Shown piece by piece: positions 8,751 through 16,047 of a DNA stretch of 64,000 nucleotides (its first letter is position 1; each line of letters starts with the position of its first letter). The notes under the pieces were generated by a model. The model searched no databases, was not told where the DNA came from, and saw nothing but the letters and a program-made list of their open reading frames with translations. Both the position numbers and the translations under genes were made by a program. The DNA is from Agromyces badenianii (GTDB lineage Bacteria; Actinomycetota; Actinomycetes; Actinomycetales; Microbacteriaceae). The stretch covers positions 1,116,001-1,180,000 of the forward strand of contig NZ_CP028913.1 in assembly GCF_003070885.1 (NCBI RefSeq), read 5' to 3'.

Positions 8751-8788
8751 GCAACCCGACTGCAACGTTCGGGCAACCCTGCCGCAAC
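8751..8788. promoter_or_regulatory. Four GCAAC direct repeats at exact 11-bp spacing
   Basis: GCAAC occurs at 8751, 8762, 8773 and 8784, i.e. once per DNA turn on one face of the helix. It lies between the GAF regulator and the aldehyde dehydrogenase, 66 bp before the dehydrogenase start. Such phasing is expected for cooperative binding by an activator. The 11-mer GACTGCAACGT at 8758 recurs once, at 10791. Confidence 0.7.
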
Positions 8789-8853
8789 CCCCGCGCGCCT
8801 ACCGTGACGATCGCCCCTCAACGGGGATGACGACGACGTCACGAGGAGACACG

Positions 8854-10377
8854 ATGACCGTGTATGCCGCGCCCGGCACCGCCGGCGCATTGATCGAGTT
8901 CAAGCCCCGCTACGAGCACTTCATCGGGGGAGAGTGGGTGAAGCCGAAGGAAGGTGCCTACTTCGAGAACATCTCGCCGGTGAACGGCAAGCCGTTCACC
9001 GAGGTCGCCCGCGGCACCGCGGCGGACATCGACGCCGCCCTCGACGCCGCCCACGCCGCGGCGCCCGCCTGGGGGCGCACGAGCGCTGCGCACCGCGCCG
9101 GAATCCTGAACGCCGTCGCCGACCGCATCGACCAGAACCTCGAACTGCTCGCGGTCACCGAGACGTGGGACAACGGCAAATCGATCCGCGAGCCGCTGAA
9201 CGCCGATCTGCCGCTCGCGAGCGACCACTTCCGCTACTTCGCGAGCCTCATCCGCGCGCAGGAGGGCAGCTTCACGCAGCTCGACGAGGACACCGTCGCC
9301 TACCACTTCACCGAGCCGCTCGGCGTCGTCGGCCAGATCATCCCGTGGAACTTCCCGATTCTCATGGCTTCGTGGAAGCTCGCGCCCGCCCTCGCCGCCG
9401 GCAACTGCGTAGTGCTGAAGCCGGCGGAGCAGACGCCGACATCGATCCTCGTGCTCGCCGAGCTCATCGCCGACCTGCTGCCCGCCGGCGTGCTCAACAT
9501 CGTCAACGGATTCGGCGTCGAGGCCGGCAAGCCGCTCGCATCGTCGAACCGCATCCGCAAGATCGCGTTCACGGGCGAGACCTCGACCGGCCGGCTGATT
9601 CTGCAGTACGCGTCGAACAACATCATCCCGTCGACCGTCGAGCTCGGCGGCAAGAGCCCGAACCTCGTGTTCGAGTCGGTCGCCGACCGTCGCGACGGCT
9701 TCTACGAGAAGACCCTCGAGGGCTTCAGCCTCTTCGCGTTCAACCAGGGCGAAGTCTGCACCTGCCCGAGCCGCTCTCTCATCCAGAAGTCGATCTACGA
9801 CACGTTCCTCGACGACGCGATCGAGCGCACGAAGCTCGCGAAGCAGGGCAACCCGCTCGACACCGAGACGCAGGTCGGCGCACAGGCGTCGAACGAGCAG
9901 CTCGAGAAGATCCTCGGATATATCGACATCGGCAAGGAGGAGGGCGCGAAGCTGCTGCTCGGCGGCGATCGCGTCGACCTCGGCGGCGACCTCAGCGGGG
10001 GCTACTACGTGGCACCGACGATCTTCGAGGGCGAGAACCGCATGCGGCTCTTCCAGGAGGAGATCTTCGGGCCGGTCGTCGCGGTCACGAGCTTCCAGGA
10101 CTACGACGAGGCGATCTCGATCGCGAACGACACGCCCTTCGGGCTCGGCGCCGGCGTCTGGAGCCGCAACGGCAACGAGGCCTACCGCGCCGGTCGTGAC
10201 ATCCAGGCCGGTCGCGTGTGGGTGAACAACTACCACGCCTATCCGGCGGGGGCGGCATTCGGCGGCTACAAGTCGTCGGGCATCGGCAGGGAGAACAACA
10301 AGCTGGCGCTCGACCACTACCAGCAGACGAAGAACCTGCTCGTCAGCTACAGCGAGAACCCGCTCGGGTTGTTCTGA
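8854..10377 (+). CDS. NAD-dependent aldehyde dehydrogenase (ExaC/AldB type)
   Basis: A 507-residue cytosolic ALDH that oxidises an aliphatic aldehyde (probably acetaldehyde or a similar short aldehyde) to the acid. It has the full family core: [24 protein letters not shown], the catalytic glutamate in VELGGKSP, and the nucleophile Cys302 in [10 protein letters not shown] with a second cysteine at 304. The N-terminal [14 protein letters not shown] is typical of the ExaC/AldB subgroup. The ATG at 8854 follows GAGGAG; the frame extends upstream to 8749 but that would run through the repeat operator. Expression is probably set by the upstream GAF regulator. The usual small DUF779 partner gene is present downstream only as a broken copy. 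Confidence 0.92.
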   Translation: MTVYAAPGTAGALIEFKPRYEHFIGGEWVKPKEGAYFENISPVNGKPFTEVARGTAADIDAALDAAHAAAPAWGRTSAAHRAGILNAVADRIDQNLELLAVTETWDNGKSIREPLNADLPLASDHFRYFASLIRAQEGSFTQLDEDTVAYHFTEPLGVVGQIIPWNFPILMASWKLAPALAAGNCVVLKPAEQTPTSILVLAELIADLLPAGVLNIVNGFGVEAGKPLASSNRIRKIAFTGETSTGRLILQYASNNIIPSTVELGGKSPNLVFESVADRRDGFYEKTLEGFSLFAFNQGEVCTCPSRSLIQKSIYDTFLDDAIERTKLAKQGNPLDTETQVGAQASNEQLEKILGYIDIGKEEGAKLLLGGDRVDLGGDLSGGYYVAPTIFEGENRMRLFQEEIFGPVVAVTSFQDYDEAISIANDTPFGLGAGVWSRNGNEAYRAGRDIQAGRVWVNNYHAYPAGAAFGGYKSSGIGRENNKLALDHYQQTKNLLVSYSENPLGLF

Positions 10378-10390
10378 TCGAGAGCTGGAG

Positions 10391-10596
10391 ATGTCTGTCG
10401 TCGAATTGGCCCGCCGCATCGCCGGCTCGGCCATGCCCGCCGGGGAGGCGCCGCTCGTCATGAGTACGAAGCGGTTCGCCCACCGGCGGCACACAGAACT
10501 GGTCGTGGACGTCGTGCCCGGCCGGGGGAGCGGATTCTCAGTCGAAGCACCGGGGGGCTGCGCTTACTGATCCGCTCCCGGCTCACGGGGGGATGA
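10391..10596 (+). pseudogene. Broken DUF779 gene
   Basis: DUF779 proteins normally follow this aldehyde dehydrogenase. From ATG 10391 the frame gives MSTKRFAHRRHTELVVDVVP then GRGSGFSVEAPGG, clearly the C-terminal third of DUF779, but then runs to a TGA at 10568. Adding one base to the six-G run at 10552-10557 restores LRLLIRSRLTGG and a stop at 10594-10596, the expected family ending. The central cysteine-rich segment (HQSGGCCDGSSP type) is also missing, so the gene has both an internal deletion and a one-base frameshift. A sequencing error could explain the frameshift but not the deletion. Confidence 0.75.
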
Positions 10597-10878
10597 GCCG
10601 CGGGGTCGGTGCCGCTGGGGGCGGTGCCGACTCCGCAAATCACGCGGCACGCGCCGCGCGCGGCGTGTGCCGCGTGCGCGTTGCCGGTCGCGGGCGGTTT
10701 GCACCCCCCGTGCCCCGACACGAAGAAACTCGCCGCCCTGTGGTGTGGCACTGCCGACATCTCTACCAGGCGGCGAGTTCTCGAATTCCAGACTGCAACG
10801 TGTTCGCAGTCAGCGCAAGGGCCGGGTGGACGGTTGTCCGCGATTGCGGCTGCGCCGCGAACCTGTTTGGCTTGACGC
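10597..10878. other. Non-coding stretch with two inverted repeats
   Basis: No gene is supported between the DUF779 remnant and the FKBP gene. Two structures stand out. One is a near-perfect 36-bp palindrome at 10641-10676 (17-bp arms with one mismatch). The other is AACTCGCCGCC (10727-10737) with its exact complement at 10769-10779 around a 31-base loop. These could be a terminator and a structured RNA or operator, or debris from the same event that damaged DUF779. Confidence 0.5.
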
Positions 10879-11250
10879 ATGACCGATACGAACAGCAAGC
10901 CCGAGATCGACGCCCCCGAGGGTCCGGCTCCCGTCGACCTGGTGATCGAAGACCTCGTCGTGGGCGACGGCGCCGAGGCGCAGCCCGGCTCGACGGTCGA
11001 CGTGCACTACCTCGGCGTCGAATACGACAGCGGCGAGGAGTTCGACTCCTCGTGGGGTCGTGGCCAGTCGATCAACTTCCCGCTCCAGGCGCTCATCAGC
11101 GGCTGGCAGGAGGGCATCCCCGGCATGAAGGTCGGCGGCCGGCGCAAGCTCACCGTGCCCCCGCAGAAGGCCTACGGCCCCGCCGGCGGCGGCCACCAGC
11201 TCTCGGGCAAGACGCTCATCTTCGTGATCGACCTGCTCGGCGTGAGCTGA
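10879..11250 (+). CDS. FKBP-type peptidyl-prolyl cis-trans isomerase
   Basis: A 123-residue single-domain FKBP that speeds proline isomerisation during protein folding. It has no signal peptide or lipobox, so it acts in the cytosol. The FKBP core is complete: VDVHYLGVEYDSGEEFDSSW, GWQEGIPGMKVGGRRKLTVPP, AYGPAGGG and LIFVIDLLGV. A short acidic lead of about 30 residues precedes the domain. The start ATG lies six bases after TTGGCT, a weak version of the leaderless promoter pattern seen elsewhere in the window. A strong hairpin follows the stop, so the gene is probably monocistronic. Confidence 0.93.
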   Translation: MTDTNSKPEIDAPEGPAPVDLVIEDLVVGDGAEAQPGSTVDVHYLGVEYDSGEEFDSSWGRGQSINFPLQALISGWQEGIPGMKVGGRRKLTVPPQKAYGPAGGGHQLSGKTLIFVIDLLGVS

Positions 11251-11267
11251 GTCCCGACATACGCAGC

Positions 11268-11297
11268 GAAGGCCGCCGGCTCGTGCCGGCGGCCTTC
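11268..11297 (+). terminator. Rho-independent type hairpin after FKBP gene
   Basis: A 13-bp perfect stem, GAAGGCCGCCGGC with GCCGGCGGCCTTC, around the loop TCGT, followed by a short pyrimidine stretch. It starts 17 nt after the stop codon. Confidence 0.85.
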
Positions 11298-11349
11298 TCG
11301 CGTTTCCGGCCGGATAGCATCGAGGCACCCGACCGAGAGGCACGACGAC

Positions 11350-12093
11350 GTGACCGAACCGATTGCCGCCATTCCCGCCCCGCTCCAGGCTCGCCGCCGC
11401 GTGCTGTCGGCGTTCGCGCCCTACCTCCTGCTCTCGGCGGCCCATCTCGTGTTCCAGTACGTCGGACCGGCCTGGACCGACACGGCGACCAAGGCGTTGC
11501 TCATGCCCGCCCTGCTCTTCGCGGTGCTGGTCGCGGCACCGTCGTTCCGCGGCGCTCTCGTGCTGCTCAGTGCGGGCATCGTGTTCTCGTGGGGCGGCGA
11601 CGTGCTGCTGACCTTCCGCGGCGACGGATGGTTCGTTGCCGGCCTCTGCTCGTTCCTCCTCGCGCACGTCGCCTACATCGTGCTCTTCCTCCGGATGCCT
11701 CGTGCCCGGCGCCGGCCCCCGCTCTGGTCGTACCTCTACTGGGCGTGGATGATCGTGCTCCTCGGCCTGCTGCTGCCCCATGCCGGCGTGCTCGCCGCGC
11801 CGATCGTGCTGTACGCGGCCATCATCGGCACGATGGCGATGTCGGCCTCGATGCACGGCGGCTGGATCGCGCTCGGAGGCGCGCTGTTCGTCGTGTCGGA
11901 CTCGGTGCTCGCGCTCGGCCGGTTCCTGCCGGGCTACGAGTTCTTCGGGCATGACTTCGCGGTCATGTCGACCTACCTCGCCGCCCAGGGCCTCATCGCG
12001 TGGGGCGTCGTGTCGGCGTCGGGCGCTGCCCGGGCCGCTCGGGCTCGGATCGCTCCTGCACGAGATCGACGAGTTTCCGCCACGGCCCCGTGA
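11350..12093 (+). CDS. YhhN-family membrane protein (lysoplasmalogenase-like)
   Basis: A 247-residue integral membrane protein with about eight hydrophobic helices. The YhhN/TMEM86 family pattern is visible: ALLFAVLV, LSAGIVFSWGGDVLLTF, FLLAHVAYIVLF, GGALFVVSDSVLALGRF and the final STYLAAQGLIAWG. Some family members hydrolyse the vinyl-ether bond of lysoplasmalogens; in bacteria the true substrate is mostly untested. Start GTG 11350 follows GAGAGG, with TAGCAT (11315-11320) as a probable -10. The last 34 codons, which are basic and poorly conserved, overlap the end of the opposing emfourin gene by 101 bp. Confidence 0.8.
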   Translation: MTEPIAAIPAPLQARRRVLSAFAPYLLLSAAHLVFQYVGPAWTDTATKALLMPALLFAVLVAAPSFRGALVLLSAGIVFSWGGDVLLTFRGDGWFVAGLCSFLLAHVAYIVLFLRMPRARRRPPLWSYLYWAWMIVLLGLLLPHAGVLAAPIVLYAAIIGTMAMSASMHGGWIALGGALFVVSDSVLALGRFLPGYEFFGHDFAVMSTYLAAQGLIAWGVVSASGAARAARARIAPARDRRVSATAP

Positions 12094-12304
12094 GTTGACG
12101 TTCGGCGAGCGTCGCCTCGTGCGGCTCGCACCGGATGCGGTACACGAATCGGTCGGGCTCGGGCGGCACGGGCGGTGGCGCGGTCCACGGGATCTCCTCG
12201 ATCAGGAGATACCAGTCGGCGGAGTCGGGCTGCTCGTCGACCCGCACGTGCCAGGTCAGGCGCAGGCCGGCCAGCCCACCTGATCGCGACACGATGACGT
12301 CCAT
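11993..12304 (-). CDS. Emfourin-like inhibitor of the adjacent M4 protease
   Basis: A 103-residue soluble protein without a signal peptide. The start MDVIVSRSGGLAGLRLTW and the FVYRIRCEPHEATLAERQLTGPWRKLVDLV segment fit the emfourin family, the small inhibitors of protealysin-like metalloproteases. It lies 105 bp downstream of such a protease on the same strand, the usual pairing. It should bind and hold the protease inactive inside the cell. The proline/arginine-rich last 15 residues overlap the opposing YhhN gene and may not be part of the inhibitor fold. The gap to the protease gene holds nothing obvious, so the two are probably co-transcribed. Confidence 0.8.
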   Translation of the reverse strand: MDVIVSRSGGLAGLRLTWHVRVDEQPDSADWYLLIEEIPWTAPPPVPPEPDRFVYRIRCEPHEATLAERQLTGPWRKLVDLVQERSEPERPGQRPTPTRRPTR

Positions 12305-12409
12305 GCCCGCGATGCTACTCCGGGCGGCGTGCCGCAGACAGGCACGGGGCGCCGCCGCAGACCGGCACGGCCCACCGCTGCCGCTCTGGGGCCGGGATGT
12401 CGCCGCGGC

Positions 12410-13459
12410 TCACGGCGCCGCGGGAGGAACCTCGATGCCCACCGCCGACCAGCCGCGGGCGACCGCGCGAACCTCGTCGCTGTCGCGGCCGTAGCGCTCC
12501 TGCGCGGCACGCACGGTCTCGGCCGCGAACCGGGCGAAGTCGGCGTCTGCGGGCAAGCGCCCCGAGGTGAGCACGTCGTACCAGATGCGGCCGACGTGCT
12601 CCCACGCGAAGCCGCCCAGCTCGACGGCCGCGAGAGCGAACGCCCGGTTGGGAATGCCCGAGTTCAGGTGCACGCCGCCGTTGTCGTCGTTCGTCTCGAT
12701 GTAGTCGCGCATGTGGCCGGGCTGCGGATCGCGCCCGAGCACGTCGTCGTCGTAGGCGGTGCCGGGCTCGAGCATCGACCGCAGGGCCCGCCCCTGCACC
12801 TCATCGGTGAAGATGCCCTCGCCGATGAGCCAGCTCGCGGCGGCGGCGTCTTGGCCGAGCGAGTACTGCTCGACGAGCGCGCCGAACGCGTCGGAGACGT
12901 GCTCGTTGAGCGCCCCCGATTGACCCCGGTAGCGCAGCTTCGCCGTGTGCTCGATGACGCCGTGCGTGAGCTCGTGGCCGATCACGCTCAGCGAGTCGGT
13001 GAACCCGCGGAAGACCTCGCCGTCGCCGTCGCCGAACACCATGCGCTCGCCGTCCCAGAAGGCGTTGTCGTAGCGGTCGCCGAAGTGCACGGTGGCCTCT
13101 AGGGGCATGCCGGCGCCGTCGATCGAGTCGCGGCCGAAGACCCGGTCGAACATGCGGTGCGTGTCACCCAGCCCGTCATACGCGTCGTCGACGGCCTCGT
13201 CGCCCGTGGCGCGCTCGCCCTCGCGGCGCACGAGCCGGCCGGGCAGCACCTCGCGGCCCTCGGCATCGGAGATGCGGCGGTCGGGGTGCGACGGGGCGTC
13301 GGGCAGCACGCTCGGAAGTTCGGGCAGCGCCTCGGTGCCGAGGCGCGCCGAGGGTGCACGCAACAGCGCGCGCCGCGCGGCCTCGGCAGCGAGCGGGAAC
13401 CGCGGACCGGCGGCTTGGGCGATGCGGTCGAGCAGGTAGGGGGGCACGATCTGCTGCAT
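12410..13459 (-). CDS. Protealysin-like M4 metallopeptidase
   Basis: A 349-residue zinc protease of the thermolysin family. Residues 1-60 contain the short protealysin propeptide with the PPYLLDRIA box that caps the active site before self-cleavage. The catalytic HELTH is at 162-166 with the third zinc ligand Glu186 in NEHVSD, and the active-site histidine lies in the conserved NGGVHLNSGIPN loop. There is no signal peptide, which is typical of this subgroup and leaves its route out of the cell unclear. The start at 13459 gives the normal N-terminus and has GGGAGC upstream. The emfourin-like gene follows. Mature size should be about 300 residues. Confidence 0.92.
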   Translation of the reverse strand: MQQIVPPYLLDRIAQAAGPRFPLAAEAARRALLRAPSARLGTEALPELPSVLPDAPSHPDRRISDAEGREVLPGRLVRREGERATGDEAVDDAYDGLGDTHRMFDRVFGRDSIDGAGMPLEATVHFGDRYDNAFWDGERMVFGDGDGEVFRGFTDSLSVIGHELTHGVIEHTAKLRYRGQSGALNEHVSDAFGALVEQYSLGQDAAAASWLIGEGIFTDEVQGRALRSMLEPGTAYDDDVLGRDPQPGHMRDYIETNDDNGGVHLNSGIPNRAFALAAVELGGFAWEHVGRIWYDVLTSGRLPADADFARFAAETVRAAQERYGRDSDEVRAVARGWSAVGIEVPPAAP

Positions 13460-13506
13460 GGCTCGATGCTCCCATCTGCCGATGACATTGGCGGGGCGCC
13501 GCGCCA

Positions 13507-13518
13507 TAGGCTGGAGGG
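13507..13518 (+). promoter_or_regulatory. -10 box, leaderless start of HAD gene
   Basis: TAGGCT at 13507-13512 ends six bases before the GTG start at 13519. Confidence 0.5.
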
Positions 13519-14409
13519 GTGACCACCACCCCACTCCTCGGTCTGCTGCTCGATGTCGACGGCCCCATCGCGAGCCCCGTCACCCGGTCGATCGCGATCC
13601 CGTCGATCGCCCGCGACCTCGCGGCGCTCGCGAACGCCGGCAACCCCGTGATCTTCAACACGGGCCGCTCCGACGCGTTCATCGCCGAGCAGGTCGTGCC
13701 GCCGCTGCTCGCCGCGGGCCTCGAGCCGGGCGCGCCCGTCTGGGCGATCTGCGAGAAGGGCGCGGTCTGGGCCGAGATCGACCGCGACGGGCTGGGCGAG
13801 GTGTTCGTCGACCTCGACCTCGCGATGCCCGCCGACTTCGCCGCCGACATGCGCGCCTACGTCGAGGCGCACTTCGACGAGTTCGGGTTCTTCGACGGCA
13901 CGAAGCGCGCCATGGTCTCGGTCGAGCAGCACGTGCACTTGGCATCCGATGCCTATCTCGCAGCCCGGCCGCGCTTCGACGCGCACGCGCACGAGACGCT
14001 CGCCTCGCGCGGGTTCGGCACGGTCCGCGAGGGCGATGAACGACCGGATGCCGCCGGGCGCGTGCACTGGCGCATCGACCCGACGATCATCTCGACCGAC
14101 GTCGAGTCGGTGCGGCTCGGCAAAGACCTGGGCGCCGAGCGCGCCGTCGAGCTGCTCGCCCAACGCGGCATCCGCCCGCAGCACTGGCGCACGATGGGCG
14201 ACTCGCGCGGCGACTACCGCATGGCCGACTGGCTGGCCGAGCGCGGCGAGAGCGTGCGCCATGTCGACGTGCGCCCGGCCGAGGGCATTCCGGCGACCGC
14301 GTATCGGGTGCTCACCGCCGCAGACCTCATCCACGACGAGGCCGGTGCCGTGTTCCTCTCCCGATGGGTCAGGGCCTCGCGTCGCGGCGAGCTCGGAGAC
14401 GACGACTGA
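13519..14409 (+). CDS. HAD-superfamily hydrolase
   Basis: A 296-residue cytosolic phosphatase-like protein. Motif I is LLLDVDGPI (nucleophile and acid/base aspartates near residues 13 and 15), motif II is IFNTGRSD, the motif III lysine lies in VRLGKDLGAERAVELL, and motif IV is TMGDSRGDYRM. The pattern and the cap between motifs II and III fit the Cof/sucrose-phosphatase type (IIB) group, which dephosphorylates sugar phosphates or phosphorylated cofactors. The substrate cannot be assigned. A CPBP-like membrane gene starts 11 bp downstream on the same strand, so the two are probably one transcript. Confidence 0.8.
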   Translation: MTTTPLLGLLLDVDGPIASPVTRSIAIPSIARDLAALANAGNPVIFNTGRSDAFIAEQVVPPLLAAGLEPGAPVWAICEKGAVWAEIDRDGLGEVFVDLDLAMPADFAADMRAYVEAHFDEFGFFDGTKRAMVSVEQHVHLASDAYLAARPRFDAHAHETLASRGFGTVREGDERPDAAGRVHWRIDPTIISTDVESVRLGKDLGAERAVELLAQRGIRPQHWRTMGDSRGDYRMADWLAERGESVRHVDVRPAEGIPATAYRVLTAADLIHDEAGAVFLSRWVRASRRGELGDDD

Positions 14410-14420
14410 GGAGGGAGCAG

Positions 14421-15296
14421 ATGCCGCGCACAGACGACGACCAGACACCAGACGCCCGCGACACGGCGCCCGGTGCTCCGGCCGCGCTGCGGACGCATCC
14501 GATCGCCGTCGTGCCCGCGCTGCTCGTCTGCGGGGCCGCGGTGCTGCTGTTCGGGTTCATGGTGCCGATCGCGGGCTACGCGATGCTCGCCGCGGGCCTC
14601 CTCGCCGCGTGGCTCTGCGACCGTTCGGGCCGCACCGAGCGACTGCTCGCCGACCTCGCGCTCATCGCCGTCGGCCAGATCATCATCTCGACGGTGTCGC
14701 TGAAGGCCGATCTCAGCAACGAGGGCATGGTGCGATTCGCCGTCGTGCTCGGGCTCGCCGTGCTCGTGCCGTACCTCATCTCGAGGTACGTCTACCGCGA
14801 GCACGTCATCCGATTCCCGTGGCGCACCGGCAGGCGCTGGAATCGCACGCAGTGGCTCTACCTGATCTTCGTGACGCTCGCCGGATGGCTCATCCTGCCG
14901 TTCTACTTCATCACCTCGGGTGTCTACGAGAACTGGCCGACGGTGACCGAGCCCGACACGATCGCGCGCCTCTTCGTCGGCGTCGCCGCCGTCGGCACGT
15001 GGGACGAGTTGTTCTTCGTCTGCACCGTCTTCGTGCTGCTGCGCCGGCACTTCCCGTCGTGGCAGGCGAACCTGCTTCAGGCGATCGTGTTCGTGTCGTT
15101 CCTGTGGGAGCTCGGCTACCAGTCGTGGGGGCCGCTGCTCACGATCCCGTTCGCGTTGATCCAGGGCTACACGTTCAAGCTCACGAAGTCGCTCACCTAC
15201 GTGTTCGTCGTGCACATGCTCTTCGACGCAGTGGTGTTCGCCGTCATCGTCTATGCGCACACGGGGTGGCCGGCGATCTTCCTGCTGGCGCCGTAG
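14421..15296 (+). CDS. Polytopic membrane protein, CPBP/Abi-like
   Basis: A 291-residue protein with a charged N-terminus of about 25 residues and roughly eight membrane segments. The C-terminal half has TWDELFFVCTVFVLLRR, FVSFLWELGYQSWG and a late VFVVHMLFDAVVF. These are placed like the EExxxR, FxxxH and HxxxD motifs of CPBP intramembrane proteases, though the first motif has Asp-Glu instead of Glu-Glu and the second lacks a clear histidine. It may be a divergent protease-like protein or have lost activity. Start 14421 is preceded by GGAGGGAG. It follows the HAD gene closely. Confidence 0.6.
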   Translation: MPRTDDDQTPDARDTAPGAPAALRTHPIAVVPALLVCGAAVLLFGFMVPIAGYAMLAAGLLAAWLCDRSGRTERLLADLALIAVGQIIISTVSLKADLSNEGMVRFAVVLGLAVLVPYLISRYVYREHVIRFPWRTGRRWNRTQWLYLIFVTLAGWLILPFYFITSGVYENWPTVTEPDTIARLFVGVAAVGTWDELFFVCTVFVLLRRHFPSWQANLLQAIVFVSFLWELGYQSWGPLLTIPFALIQGYTFKLTKSLTYVFVVHMLFDAVVFAVIVYAHTGWPAIFLLAP

Positions 15297-15314
15297 CGGT
15301 CACGGTCGCGCCGG

Positions 15315-15686
15315 TCAGCCGATCGGCTCGACGGATGCCCCGTGCGCGCCGAGCCACTCGAGCAGCACCGCAGCGTGGTTGACCTGTTCGTCGCGGGCGC
15401 CGAAGAGCAGCGTGACCCGATCGTGTTCGGTGCCGAGCGCGAGGAGCGCCCGCGCTGCCTCGCTCGCGTCGAGCTCGTCGCGGTACCGCGACGCGAACTC
15501 CTCGAAGCGCTCGCGGTCGTGGTGCCACTCGGTGCGGAGTTCGGGGGAGGGCGCGACGTCCTTGTCCCACAGCTCGAGCTCGGCGCGCTCCTTCGAGACG
15601 CCGCGCGGCCAGAGCCGGTCGACGAGCACGCGGTAGCCGTCGGATGCCTCGGCCGGCTCGTAGACCCGCTTGATGACGAACCCCAT
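15315..15686 (-). CDS. DUF488 family protein
   Basis: A 123-residue soluble protein with the DUF488 signature: IKRVYEP, DGYRVLVDRLWPRGVSKE, LWDKDVAPSPELR, and LLFGARDEQVNHAAVLLEWL. No biochemical role is established for the family, although its fold and conserved arginines suggest binding of an anion or nucleotide. The start at 15686 is set by conservation; CAGACT lies six bases upstream and may be a variant leaderless promoter. It converges on the CPBP-like gene with only 18 bp between stops. Confidence 0.85.
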   Translation of the reverse strand: MGFVIKRVYEPAEASDGYRVLVDRLWPRGVSKERAELELWDKDVAPSPELRTEWHHDRERFEEFASRYRDELDASEAARALLALGTEHDRVTLLFGARDEQVNHAAVLLEWLGAHGASVEPIG

Positions 15687-15755
15687 GCGGCCAGTCTGCC
15701 CCGGGGCATCCGCCGCGCCAAGCACGCCGAGTCGGCGGCCGTCGAAGTGGTCTAC

Positions 15756-15956
15756 TCACTCCCGGCTCGTCGGGCCGCCGCGCAACCCGACGACGATGAG
15801 CGCGATGCCGACGAGTGCGATGATCGGCCCGACGACCGCCCACACCGCGGAGCCCGTCATGGCGCTGCCGCCGATGAGTCCGAACCCCTGGAACATGAAG
15901 ACCAGGCCCATGACGGCGAGCAGGGCGCCGATCGTGACGAACACGGGCTTTCGCAT
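15756..15956 (-). CDS. Small two-helix membrane protein
   Basis: A 66-residue protein with two strongly hydrophobic segments (PVFVTIGALLAVMGLVFMF and VWAVVGPIIALVGIALIVVG) separated by a glycine-rich turn, and a short polar tail. It resembles small conserved actinobacterial inner-membrane proteins of unknown function. A longer start at 15974 is possible, but the shorter one places a lysine/arginine directly before helix 1. It is separated from the DUF488 gene by 69 bp on the same strand. Confidence 0.6.
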   Translation of the reverse strand: MRKPVFVTIGALLAVMGLVFMFQGFGLIGGSAMTGSAVWAVVGPIIALVGIALIVVGLRGGPTSRE

Positions 15957-16005
15957 GCGGGCAGCATCCCGCACCTCGGGTCGTGCCGCAAGCGAGGTCT
16001 CCCGC

Positions 16006-16037
16006 TAGCCTCGGAGCACGCGGAACCCGAGGAGAGG
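16006..16037 (+). promoter_or_regulatory. Promoter and RBS of MDR oxidoreductase
   Basis: TAGCCT (16006-16011) is the probable -10, and GGAGAGG (16031-16037) is a clear ribosome site before the GTG at 16048, giving a leader of about 30 nt. Confidence 0.45.
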
Positions 16038-16047
16038 TGGCGACTCC

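Noticed and set aside
3184-8787. A single open frame of 1867 codons on the minus strand
   Set aside because: It lies antisense to five well-supported genes and in register with their GC-rich third positions; the translation is low-complexity Arg/Ala/Asp/Gly with no domain. It is a by-product of high GC content.
8751-8788. Regular repeats considered as a CRISPR-like array
   Set aside because: The unit is only 5 bases with 6-base spacers; phasing with the helix and position point to an operator.
10681-10830. Possible tRNA-like fold in the gene-free stretch before FKBP
   Set aside because: A stem with a distant partner is present, but no acceptor stem, T-loop GTTCRANNC pattern or anticodon arm of proper spacing could be drawn.
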